Shown here: piece after piece, positions 1 to 7,200 of the stretch
Layout: every line of letters starts with the position of its first letter
Numbering within the stretch: position 1 is the stretch's first letter
From: a virus
IMG/VR virus record: IMGVR_UViG_3300020469_000188
Coordinates: 1-28,813 of that record
Length of the DNA: 28,813 nt
Reading direction: 5' to 3' (one strand)
Made by a program: the position numbers and the translations under genes
Notes under the pieces: model-generated
The model's database searches: none
What the model saw: only the letters and a program-made list of their open reading frames with translations
Told to the model about the DNA's origin: nothing

Positions 1-1
1 C

Positions 2-205
2 TTTGTACTTGGAAAAGGTGCAGAAGGTAAAATGTTGTTCTTTCCAAGTGACATAAATCATATTGTATACCCACACTATACAACTACAGAATATCGTATC
101 TCACTCGCTGGGGATGTTGCTCTGTGTAGTATGTCGCCTGGTCAAGTTTTAAACCCAGTATCAGGTAAAGGTAAAATATCAGGTGGACTGCCACAAGAAC
201 CTTAA
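2..205 (+). CDS. Probable 2-oxoglutarate/Fe(II) oxygenase, C-terminal fragment
   Basis: This is an open frame entering from the left edge, with 67 codons before TAA at 203-205. The visible part reads FFPSDINHIVYPHY followed by TTEYRISLAGDV. That is the pattern at the end of the double-stranded beta-helix fold of 2-oxoglutarate/Fe(II) dioxygenases: a Phe-Pro, then the distal iron-ligand His, then about ten residues on an Arg that binds the 2-oxoglutarate carboxylate, within an R-I-S-L strand. Such oxygenases are common in marine T4-like phages, where substrates are mostly unknown (established knowledge). The HxD half of the iron site would lie outside the window, so catalysis cannot be confirmed. 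The tail after the domain is Gly/Pro-rich. The family call is inference from a short C-terminal motif. Confidence 0.6.
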   Translation, partial: FVLGKGAEGKMLFFPSDINHIVYPHYTTTEYRISLAGDVALCSMSPGQVLNPVSGKGKISGGLPQEP

Positions 206-232
206 AAACAAAAATGTATAGATAAGTTTATA

Positions 233-403
233 ATGAACATAATTAACGAAACAATGCATATAGAGCTCGATGTGAAGGAGCTAGAATACATCTATGAATC
301 TCTCTCTTTTAGATTAGAGCACGACAATCATTTAATGTATCATCCAGACATCCGTAAGGACTTAGAGGATATGATGGCTACTTGGGAAGATGAGTACCTA
401 TAA
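233..403 (+). CDS. Small hypothetical protein, 56 residues
   Basis: The ORF starts with ATG at 233 and ends with TAA at 401-403. The protein begins MNIINETMHIELDVKELEY and is acidic, with many Glu, Asp and His residues. It looks largely alpha-helical and has no signal peptide or membrane segment. No strong Shine-Dalgarno lies upstream, and a second in-frame ATG at 254 is an alternative start. It follows the oxygenase by 27 bases and overlaps the next small ORF by 14 bases in another frame, a packing typical of small phage genes. I do not recognise the family. It is called coding because it fills the gap exactly between neighbours on the same strand and its composition resembles theirs. Confidence 0.55.
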   Translation: MNIINETMHIELDVKELEYIYESLSFRLEHDNHLMYHPDIRKDLEDMMATWEDEYL

Positions 404-548
404 CGTATACATTGGCGATTACCTAATCATGGAGAACGTTCCTGGCCAAGATGTAAAAGGTAAGATGGAACATGTAAGAGATTTTTTCAATCATTATCCT
501 GATGATGAAAACCGTAAAGAAGATATCAGAATAGTTAAGATTTCTTGA
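390..548 (+). CDS. Small hypothetical protein, 52 residues
   Basis: ATG is at 390 and TGA at 546-548. The product starts MSTYNVYIGDYLIMENVPG and ends in a charged segment (DDENRKEDIRIVKIS). It looks like a small soluble mixed alpha/beta protein with no membrane segment. The start lies inside the last codons of the preceding ORF, with GGGAAG directly before the ATG. That is too close for an ideal ribosome site, so translational coupling with the upstream gene is likely. A later in-frame ATG at 429 is possible but has no Shine-Dalgarno. The family is not recognised. The gene is followed by a 70-base gap that holds a promoter. Confidence 0.5.
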   Translation: MSTYNVYIGDYLIMENVPGQDVKGKMEHVRDFFNHYPDDENRKEDIRIVKIS

Positions 549-566
549 CTATATAATATGACACTA

Positions 567-595
567 TGGACAAAATGATTTGACCGTGGTATACT
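567..595 (+). promoter_or_regulatory. Sigma70-type promoter with extended -10
   Basis: A -35-like TGGACA (567-572, five of six matches to TTGACA) is separated by exactly 17 bases from TATACT (590-595, five of six matches to TATAAT). A TG at the extended -10 position (587-588) precedes it. It lies in the gap before the glycosyltransferase gene (ATG at 619), which would give a leader of about 17 bases. Early genes of T4-like cyanophages use host sigma70-type promoters (established knowledge), so this gene and its follower may be transcribed earlier than the baseplate genes downstream. Confidence 0.6.
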
Positions 596-618
596 TAATA
601 ATGTAATTACAACATGTT

Positions 619-1377
619 ATGGCAAAAGGATTTACAGTAAAGGCAAATGCCCCTAAAACTAAGAAAGTCGAAGATGATTTTAACTTAGAAGAGGCAAAGG
701 CATTAGCCAAAGGTAAAGCAATAGTTTTCTGTCTGCCAGGTAGAGGAGTCTCTTATATTTTCTTAAAGAACTTCGTTCAACTATGCTTTGACCTTGTTCA
801 GAATGGATCGAGTATTCAGATCTCACAAGATTATTCATCAATGGTTAACTTTGCAAGATGCAAATGCCTTGGTGCAAACGTATTAAGAGGCCCAGACCAG
901 ATACCTTGGGATGGAAAACTAAAGTACGACTATCAGTTATGGATTGACTCCGATATTGTATTCAATACAGAACAGTTCTACCGATTAGTATGGATGCAGA
1001 AAGATATTGCTGGTGGTTGGTATTGTACAGAAGATGGTAAAACAACATCTGTTGCACATTGGTTAGAAGAAGATGACTTTGCGAAGAATGGTGGAGTGAT
1101 GAATCACGAAACTATCGAGTCTATCTCTCGTAGACGCAAGGCATTCACTGTTGACTACACTGGATTTGGTTGGTTACTTATCAAGCATGGAGTCTTTGAG
1201 AACAAAGAGATGAAATATCCTTGGTTCGCTCCTAAGATGCAAGTCTTTGAATCAGGTGATGTACAAGATATGTGTGGAGAGGACGTTTCATTCTGTTTAG
1301 ATGCAAAAGAAGCGGGTATGGAGATCTGGATTGATCCTAAGATTCGTGTTGGTCACGAAAAAACGAGGATTATATAA
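619..1377 (+). CDS. GT-A-fold glycosyltransferase-like protein
   Basis: The 252-residue protein has the layout of a family-2-like nucleotide-sugar transferase. A beta strand near residues 34-40 (AIVFCLPG) opens the fold. A DxD-type metal and nucleotide site, WIDSDIVF, has Asp110 and Asp112. A C-terminal acceptor-side motif, GEDVSFCLDAKEAG, has Glu221-Asp222, followed by IWIDPKIRVGHEK with a late His at 246. The ED and G-H-x-K pattern after DxD is typical of GT-A enzymes (family knowledge). Donor and acceptor are unknown; a virion protein, phage DNA or host glycan are all possible. The gene has its own sigma70-like promoter and no clear Shine-Dalgarno before the ATG. Its stop overlaps the next start by one base. 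There is no signal peptide, so a cytoplasmic role is likely. Confidence 0.7.
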   Translation: MAKGFTVKANAPKTKKVEDDFNLEEAKALAKGKAIVFCLPGRGVSYIFLKNFVQLCFDLVQNGSSIQISQDYSSMVNFARCKCLGANVLRGPDQIPWDGKLKYDYQLWIDSDIVFNTEQFYRLVWMQKDIAGGWYCTEDGKTTSVAHWLEEDDFAKNGGVMNHETIESISRRRKAFTVDYTGFGWLLIKHGVFENKEMKYPWFAPKMQVFESGDVQDMCGEDVSFCLDAKEAGMEIWIDPKIRVGHEKTRII

Positions 1378-1550
1378 TGGCAGATGGTGAGGTAACATAC
1401 AAAGTCGTTGAATTAGGCACATCAGGGTGGTGTGTCAACGACCCCAATCAAGATGTAGGTCTAGATAAGGAACAGGCAAGAGAAAGATTGAACTTTTATA
1501 TGTCCGAAGGAATTTCTCCTGATAGATTAAGAGCTCAAATAGATAAATAA
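1377..1550 (+). CDS. Small hypothetical protein, 57 residues
   Basis: The ATG at 1377 shares its A with the stop of the glycosyltransferase gene (TAATG), and a GAGGA ribosome site sits about eight bases upstream, so this start is firm. The protein begins MADGEVTYKVVELGTSGW. It seems to form a short beta hairpin (TYKVVELG, GWCVND) followed by a helix (DKEQARERLNFYMSEG), resembling small phage proteins of unknown role. No catalytic motif or membrane segment is visible. One-base coupling to the glycosyltransferase suggests co-expression. A late-promoter box for the next gene overlaps its last codons. The family is not recognised. Confidence 0.65.
   Translation: MADGEVTYKVVELGTSGWCVNDPNQDVGLDKEQARERLNFYMSEGISPDRLRAQIDK
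1542..1549 (+). promoter_or_regulatory. T4-type late promoter box (GATAAATA)
   Basis: GATAAATA matches seven of eight bases of the T4 late consensus TATAAATA and is followed by a purine-rich A/G run. The same arrangement (box, then A-rich start region, then ATG 18-25 bases away) recurs before 13303 and 23371. It overlaps the stop of the preceding gene and lies 18 bases before the ATG at 1568. T4 late promoters are read by a phage sigma (gp55) with sliding-clamp activation (established knowledge). Confidence 0.5.
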
Positions 1551-1567
1551 AAAGAAAAAGGTTAAAG

Positions 1568-1723
1568 ATGGCAGACTCAGATCCAAAAATGGCACCCCAT
1601 AATGTAGAAAGCCAAGGATTCGCTAGTGGAAGTGTAGTAGGACAGTATGACGTAAGCGGTCAAGCAAGAAAAAAAGCTGCTGCGAACACAAATGATTCAC
1701 AATCTCCACTTGCTGCTGGTTAA
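1568..1723 (+). CDS. Small hypothetical protein, 51 residues, own transcription unit
   Basis: ATG is at 1568 and TAA at 1721-1723. The protein starts MADSDPKMAPHNVESQGF. It is hydrophilic and rich in Ser, Ala, Gly, Gln and Asn, with a single basic patch (ARKKAAANT), so it is probably flexible. There is no signal peptide, membrane segment or Cys. The nearest upstream purines (AAAG) are a weak ribosome site. The gene is flanked by a late-promoter box (1542-1549) and a strong terminator (1746-1768), so it appears to be made alone and late, as expected of a virion or assembly component. I do not recognise the family and assign no function. Confidence 0.6.
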   Translation: MADSDPKMAPHNVESQGFASGSVVGQYDVSGQARKKAAANTNDSQSPLAAG

Positions 1724-1745
1724 AAAGAATCCAAAAAACTATCAA

Positions 1746-1768
1746 GGCCCTCAAAAGGGTCTTTTTTT
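1746..1768 (+). terminator. Rho-independent terminator
   Basis: A six-base-pair stem, GGCCCT (1746-1751) with AGGGTC (1756-1761) and one G-T pair, closes a CAAA loop and is followed by seven T residues (1762-1768). It ends the transcription unit of the 51-residue gene, and a new late-promoter box starts five bases later. Confidence 0.88.
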
Positions 1769-1772
1769 GTGT

Positions 1773-1779
1773 CTAAATA
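1773..1779 (+). promoter_or_regulatory. Late promoter box (CTAAATA) of the baseplate operon
   Basis: CTAAATA directly follows the terminator and lies 20 bases before the ATG at 1800. The identical heptamer occurs at 23339-23345 before gp8. It is a cyanophage-style variant of the T4 late consensus (family knowledge, from memory). It would drive the gene at 1800 together with gp25, gp6 and the gp7-like gene, which follow without gaps. Confidence 0.6.
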
Positions 1780-1799
1780 GATTTGAATAATAGTAAATC

Positions 1800-1976
1800 A
1801 TGACTAGAATGGAAGATTGGGACAAATCTTACGACGATTTTTACATTAACCCTAAAAAAGAGGATACTACTTACCTCAATCCTCGTCCAGAGGAAGAGAT
1901 TGCTGATGATATTTTGCGAGAAGTCGTAGGAGATCATCTAAATGATAAGAAAAAGAAGAAACTCCTTGAGGAATAA
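1800..1976 (+). CDS. Small acidic hypothetical protein, 58 residues
   Basis: The protein starts MTRMEDWDKSYDDFYINP. It is strongly charged: the N-terminal half is rich in Asp, Glu and Tyr, and the end has a Lys run (NDKKKKKLLEE), suggesting a disordered segment plus a short helix. An alternative start at the second Met (1809) would remove three residues. It is the first gene after the late promoter at 1773, and its TAA overlaps the ATG of gp25 by one base, with a GAGGA ribosome site for gp25 inside its last codons. It is therefore co-translated with the baseplate genes and may be a small assembly factor. That role is inference, and no family is recognised. Confidence 0.6.
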   Translation: MTRMEDWDKSYDDFYINPKKEDTTYLNPRPEEEIADDILREVVGDHLNDKKKKKLLEE

Positions 1977-2392
1977 TGGCAAAAGTAGACAGAACACTCG
2001 TTAATAGAACTCCATTTAGAGATATTAGTCTATCATTTGGTCGCCATCCTGTGACTAATGATATTGGTGTCTTCACAAATGAAGATGCAATTAAGAGATC
2101 TGTCCAAAATTTAGTAAGAACAAGGATCGGTGAGAGATTTTATCAGAAATCATTAGGTAGTCCTCTTGAAGATAGTCTCTTTGAGCAGCAAGATCCCGAT
2201 ACTGCCCAAGTTTTAGAGGATGATATAAAACTTTTACTAGACAATTACGAACCTAGAGTAAGTAATTGCCAAGTAGTAGTGAGTTATCCCTTAGATACTA
2301 ATGAATTAAACGTAGCTATCAAGTACGATATCACTGGGATGCAGTTTCCACAACAAAATATAGAATTTATTCTTCAATCAACTAGAGTATAA
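1976..2392 (+). CDS. gp25: Baseplate wedge protein gp25
   Basis: The 138 residues are close to the T4 gp25 length (about 132). The fold pattern matches the gp25/TssE family: an N-terminal segment (FRDISLSFGRHPVTNDIG), a helix carrying AIKRSVQNLVRTRIGERFY, then PLEDSLFEQ, and the family's conserved Glu-Pro-Arg in DNYEPRV near residue 94. C-terminal strands follow. In T4, gp25 sits in the inner baseplate and contacts gp6 and the first sheath ring, helping trigger contraction (established). TssE is its type VI secretion counterpart. The start is supported by GAGGA upstream and one-base overlap with the previous gene. Its stop overlaps the gp6 start in the same way. Confidence 0.92.
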   Translation: MAKVDRTLVNRTPFRDISLSFGRHPVTNDIGVFTNEDAIKRSVQNLVRTRIGERFYQKSLGSPLEDSLFEQQDPDTAQVLEDDIKLLLDNYEPRVSNCQVVVSYPLDTNELNVAIKYDITGMQFPQQNIEFILQSTRV

Positions 2393-4266
2393 TGTCATTT
2401 AATCAGTTTACAAACCTAGATTTTGCTGAGCTTAGAGCTCAGATTAAAGATTACCTTCGATTGAACAGTGATTTTGCTGATTTTGACTTTGAAGGGTCTA
2501 ACTTTTCTACATTAATTGACCTTTTAGCGTATAACTCTTACATTACTGCTTACAATACTAACATGGCAGTCAATGAATGTTTCCTTGACAGTGCCACATT
2601 GCGTGAAAACGTCGTTTCTCTTGCTAGAAACATTGGTTATGTACCAAGATCCACTAGAGCTGCACAAGCTGTAGTCAATTTTAGTGTAGATTTGGGTACA
2701 AATGATACGAAAGTCTTAACTTTGAAGGCTGGACAAGTTGCTTTAGGCACTCAGACAGGAGGTAATTACATTTTTTCTCTTCCAGATGACTTTGTAGCTA
2801 CAACAAGTGATAATAATACCGCTGCTTTTAATAATTTAACAATTTACGAAGGAATCTATCTTCAAAAAACATTTTCAATTGATTATTCTCAACCAAATCA
2901 GAGATATATTCTTCCAAATGGAAATATTGACACGACTTCCATCCGTGTAACTGTATCTTCTACCACAGATGAGATTTATACGCTCTATGATAACATTTTA
3001 AGAGTGGATGCTACCTCTAAATTGTTCCTAATTCAAGAAATTGAAGATGAACAGTACGAAATCTTGTTTGGTGATGGAATTATTGGTAAAAAACCGCCAG
3101 CTGGAGCATTAGTAACTGTAACTTATATCGTCACTAACGGAAAAAGTGGAAATGGAGCTAGAAATTTCTCATTTGTCGGTATTTTAAAGGATGATACCGA
3201 TACAACAGTCACATCTGGTATATCGGCTCTAACAACATCTCAAAAATCCGATATGGGAGACAATATTGAAGATGTTAGTTCAATTAAATATCTGGCACCT
3301 CGTATATACTCCTCACAATACCGTGCCGTAACCGCAAATGACTACACAGGTATAATTCCATTCGTTTATCCTAACGTTGAATCAGTGACTGCCTACGGTG
3401 GAGAGGAGTTAGATCCACCTGAGTATGGAAAAGTGTTTATTTCTATCAAACCTAAGAATGGTTCTTTCCTTTCACAGATTACAAAAGATGATATCTCTAG
3501 ACAACTTAAACAATATTCCATTGCTGGTATCAAACCCGAAATTATTGATCTTAAATATCTTTATGTTGAAGTCGATACTTCTGTCTACTATAATACTAAT
3601 GCAACGAGCGATGCAACAGAATTAATTAGTAGTGTTACTCAAGCTTTAACAACATACTCCAACTCATCTGATATTAATGCTTTTGGTGGTAGATTTAAGT
3701 ATAGTAAAATTGTAGGACTGATAGATGACTCTGCTAGAGGAGTTACATCTAACATTACTAAAGTTAAGATGAGACGTAATATAACCCCTGAGTTAAACAC
3801 TTTTGCAACATATGAACTTTGCTACGGAAATGCCTTTTATGAACAACCAAATGGATATGGCGTACGTTCTAGTGGATTTACTGTTAATGGCATAGACGGA
3901 ACTCTATACATGGGTGATGTTCCTATCGCTGGAACAACTGTTGGAAAGATAGTTTTCTTTAAACTTGTAAATAACCTCCCATTGATTGTAAAGAATGATG
4001 CTGGTACTGTGGATTACATCCACGGAGAGATTAATTTGGATGTGGTAAATATAACAGGTGCATCATTAACAAGTGGAGTTATTGAAGTTGAAGCAATACC
4101 AGATTCTAACGATGTTATTGCTTTAAAAGATTTGTATTTACAATTAGATGTCTCAAACAGCACAGTTAAAGCTTTACCAGACGTTGTTTCCTCTGGAGAG
4201 AACACTTCTGCAACCGCATACGTTACAACATCAAGTTACGCTAGCGAATCAATCTATACTCGATAA
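2392..4266 (+). CDS. gp6: Baseplate wedge protein gp6 (baseplate J-like)
   Basis: The protein is 624 residues; T4 gp6 is about 660. The N-terminus has the characteristic DFEGSNFSTLIDLLAYNSY and NECFLDSATLRENVVSLAR blocks (about residues 34-80), followed by IGYVPRS. The middle carries the baseplate-J-type YEILFGDGIIGKKPPAGA (about residues 222-240) and then NGKSGNGARNFSF. A later block, YRAVTANDYTGII, with the PPEYGKVFISIKP segment lies at about residues 310-360. In T4, gp6 dimers form the inner iris ring that links wedges and holds the baseplate in its high-energy state (established). The gene overlaps gp25 by one base and abuts the gp7-like gene with no gap. There is no strong Shine-Dalgarno, so coupling is likely. 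Confidence 0.92.
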   Translation: MSFNQFTNLDFAELRAQIKDYLRLNSDFADFDFEGSNFSTLIDLLAYNSYITAYNTNMAVNECFLDSATLRENVVSLARNIGYVPRSTRAAQAVVNFSVDLGTNDTKVLTLKAGQVALGTQTGGNYIFSLPDDFVATTSDNNTAAFNNLTIYEGIYLQKTFSIDYSQPNQRYILPNGNIDTTSIRVTVSSTTDEIYTLYDNILRVDATSKLFLIQEIEDEQYEILFGDGIIGKKPPAGALVTVTYIVTNGKSGNGARNFSFVGILKDDTDTTVTSGISALTTSQKSDMGDNIEDVSSIKYLAPRIYSSQYRAVTANDYTGIIPFVYPNVESVTAYGGEELDPPEYGKVFISIKPKNGSFLSQITKDDISRQLKQYSIAGIKPEIIDLKYLYVEVDTSVYYNTNATSDATELISSVTQALTTYSNSSDINAFGGRFKYSKIVGLIDDSARGVTSNITKVKMRRNITPELNTFATYELCYGNAFYEQPNGYGVRSSGFTVNGIDGTLYMGDVPIAGTTVGKIVFFKLVNNLPLIVKNDAGTVDYIHGEINLDVVNITGASLTSGVIEVEAIPDSNDVIALKDLYLQLDVSNSTVKALPDVVSSGENTSATAYVTTSSYASESIYTR

Positions 4267-7200
4267 ATGACAGATATAAAAAGGGTAAAAGTCTCTCATG
4301 TGATTGAATCACAGGTTCCTGAGTTTTTAAGTCAGGAGTCACCTCTTTTTGTCAGTTTTTTAAAAGCTTACTATACATCACAAGAACATCAATCTGGTGT
4401 AGATGACTTAGCAAATAACTTATCTAAGTATAGACAGATTGGAGCATTCAATGCCGAGACCTTAGTTGTTAGTACTACACTAACAGATAACGTTTATGCT
4501 GGTGATTCCACTATAACAGTAACTTCTACTACTGGATGGCCTGATAGTTACGGTTTATTGAAGATAGACAATGAGATTATTACATACACCAGCAAAACCG
4601 CTACAACATTTGTTGGGTGTGCAAGAGGATTCAGTGGAATAGATCAAATATCAAAAACGGACGCAGCTGAGTTTCTTAATTTTGCAGAAACTAATGCTGA
4701 GGTGCATTTAATAGGTGCAGTAGTTCAGAATTTAAGTAATTTATTTCTACAAACATTTTTCACTAAGTTTAAGACAGAGTTTTTACCTGGCTTTGAAAAC
4801 AGATCATTTATATCTGGAACATCTGTTACTAATGTCCTAACAAGGGCAAAAGACTTCTATATGTCGAAGGGAACTGATTCTTCATATCAGATTCTATTCA
4901 AACTTCTCTATGGTGAGGATATTGAACTTATCAAACCAATAGAAAACACTATTGTTCCTTCAGATAACGTATATTTCAAAACTAAACACGTTCTTGTTGA
5001 AAATTTGTTTGGTGGTCAACCATTAGAGACTATTGGTAACTTCTTGTATCAGGATATTGCTGGAATTGGAACTGCGAGTGCTTCAATTTACAATGTAGAG
5101 TATAGACCAATCAATCAAGTTGATTTTTACGAGATATCACTTGACTCAACATCATTTGATGGATCTTTCCAAGTGCCTGGTAAAACTAAAGCATTAGAAT
5201 TGACCGCAGCGGAAGCTCCAACACTAGTTGTTGACTCTACAGTAGGATTTGGACAAAGTGGCACTCTATTAGTCAAACCAAGAGACGGTGCAAACTTTTT
5301 AACTCTAAATTACACTGATAAAACCATAAATCAGTTTTTAGGCGTTACTGGTATCACAACTTCTTTGGTTTTTGGTGCTGACGTACTTGAAAACAAATTG
5401 GCATACGCATATGCTGGTTTTGGTCAAACATCATTGCTGGAATTCAGACTTGTTAACGTAATTGATGAAGTAGATACCTCTGACTCTACAAATATGCAAG
5501 TTGGAGACAATCTCAAACTTCTTTCATTCGGTAAGGACTATGGAGATGATCCAAAATTCAATAATTGGATATACAACATTCCATCTAGTCATAATGTATC
5601 TAATATTAATCAGGTAAACGTTAATACCTACAGAATTGCTATATTTGACTCATGTGTCTTTTATATTGATGAGGTTCTAATATTAAAGAACGATAGAGAC
5701 GAACAAACACAACTAACTGTCAAACAAATCGAATATGATTCAACAAATGTAGAACAGATCTATTCTAATACTATTGTTGTTCAAGCTGCAGGTAATATTC
5801 CTTTAAATGCTAATGTTATAACAAAAACTGTTACAAAGGCATCTCATAATTCTAACTACTTTACTGAAGTATCTAATTTTCCAGTAGGTATTCAAAACAG
5901 TTATATTGACAGAGATCGAAAATTCTTTTATGTAACTTCTTCTGGTCTACCGAACTATCCTATATTTGCAACAGACAATAAGGTATTTGTAAAAACAAGT
6001 TCTATTGAAGCCACAGACTCTTCTGGCACACCTTTACTTGGTGGTGGGTTTACTTATACTGTCAAATCATTTGACCCTGCCTTTATCGGTGCATCTGCTA
6101 GTGCATCACCTCTACCACACAACTATGTAACTGGTGATAAGATTTATTGGGACAATACAACTAACAGTGGAATCAATACTGGTGTTTACTTTGTAACTAC
6201 TATCAACCAAACTGAATTTTACTTATCATTCAGTGGTTCTGATGTATTTGCTCAAAAATACATTGCAATAAGAACTTCAACTGACGGGCAGTACATATAC
6301 AAGTCTGGTTGGGAAAACAAAACACTCAAAAATCAAAAAATAATTAGAAAGTATCCTTACATAAAAGAAAAGGAACTATTTGATGATCCAAATAAGAGGG
6401 AAGTAAACAACCGAGGCATAGGGTTGATGGCTAATGGTGTGGAACTATTCCCCCCTACAGTATTTGATGAACAAATTTTTCATGGTGATATAACCAGTAT
6501 TAAAGTAACAAACCCAGGCACAGATTACGATGTTATTACTGGGCCCCCAATAGTCATTAATGATTCTCAAGGAACTGGTGCTATTGCTCATGCTAATGTT
6601 GTTGGATCATTTAGAGACATTAAGTTAGTAACTCCTGGCATTGGATATCAAGAGAAGCCAAAAATTACTGTAGAGGGTGGTAATGGATCTGGTGCAGTTT
6701 TAGAATCTAATCTTGTTAGGGGAAGTATTGTTGCAAATTTCAAGGCAGATGGAACAGCTGTCAATACAACTGATGAAACTGTTACATTTGAGGAAAGACA
6801 TAACTTTGAAGTTGGTGAAGGTATAGTCTATGATGCTAGAGGCAATACTCCTATTGTCAATGTTGTTAGTGGATCTACTTACTTTGCTGGGCCTGTAAAT
6901 GAAAAACGAATAAAGATATACAATACTCCAGAAGATGCTAAAACTGGAATCAATACAGTTAATATTGGAAATATAAGTTTTGGTTTCCATAAGTTTACTT
7001 CTCTTGAAGCAAAAAATACAATAACTAAGATCTATGTAAAAGAAAGTGGATCTGGATATTCAAATAGAAAGATAATCGTTCCAGCAAGACCTGTTAACGG
7101 AGACGTTCAATCTGGTATTAGTACATCTGACGATTATATACTGGCATACGATCATCACTTCAATAACGGAGAGATCGTTGAATATTCTACCGATGGAACT

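Noticed and set aside
229-234. TATAAT at the start of the 56-residue ORF considered as a -10 box
   Set aside because: It overlaps the start codon, and no -35-like hexamer lies 16-18 bases upstream.
552-557. TATAAT considered as the main promoter before the glycosyltransferase
   Set aside because: No -35-like sequence sits at the right distance, while the 567-595 pair has near-consensus hexamers with 17-base spacing and an extended -10.
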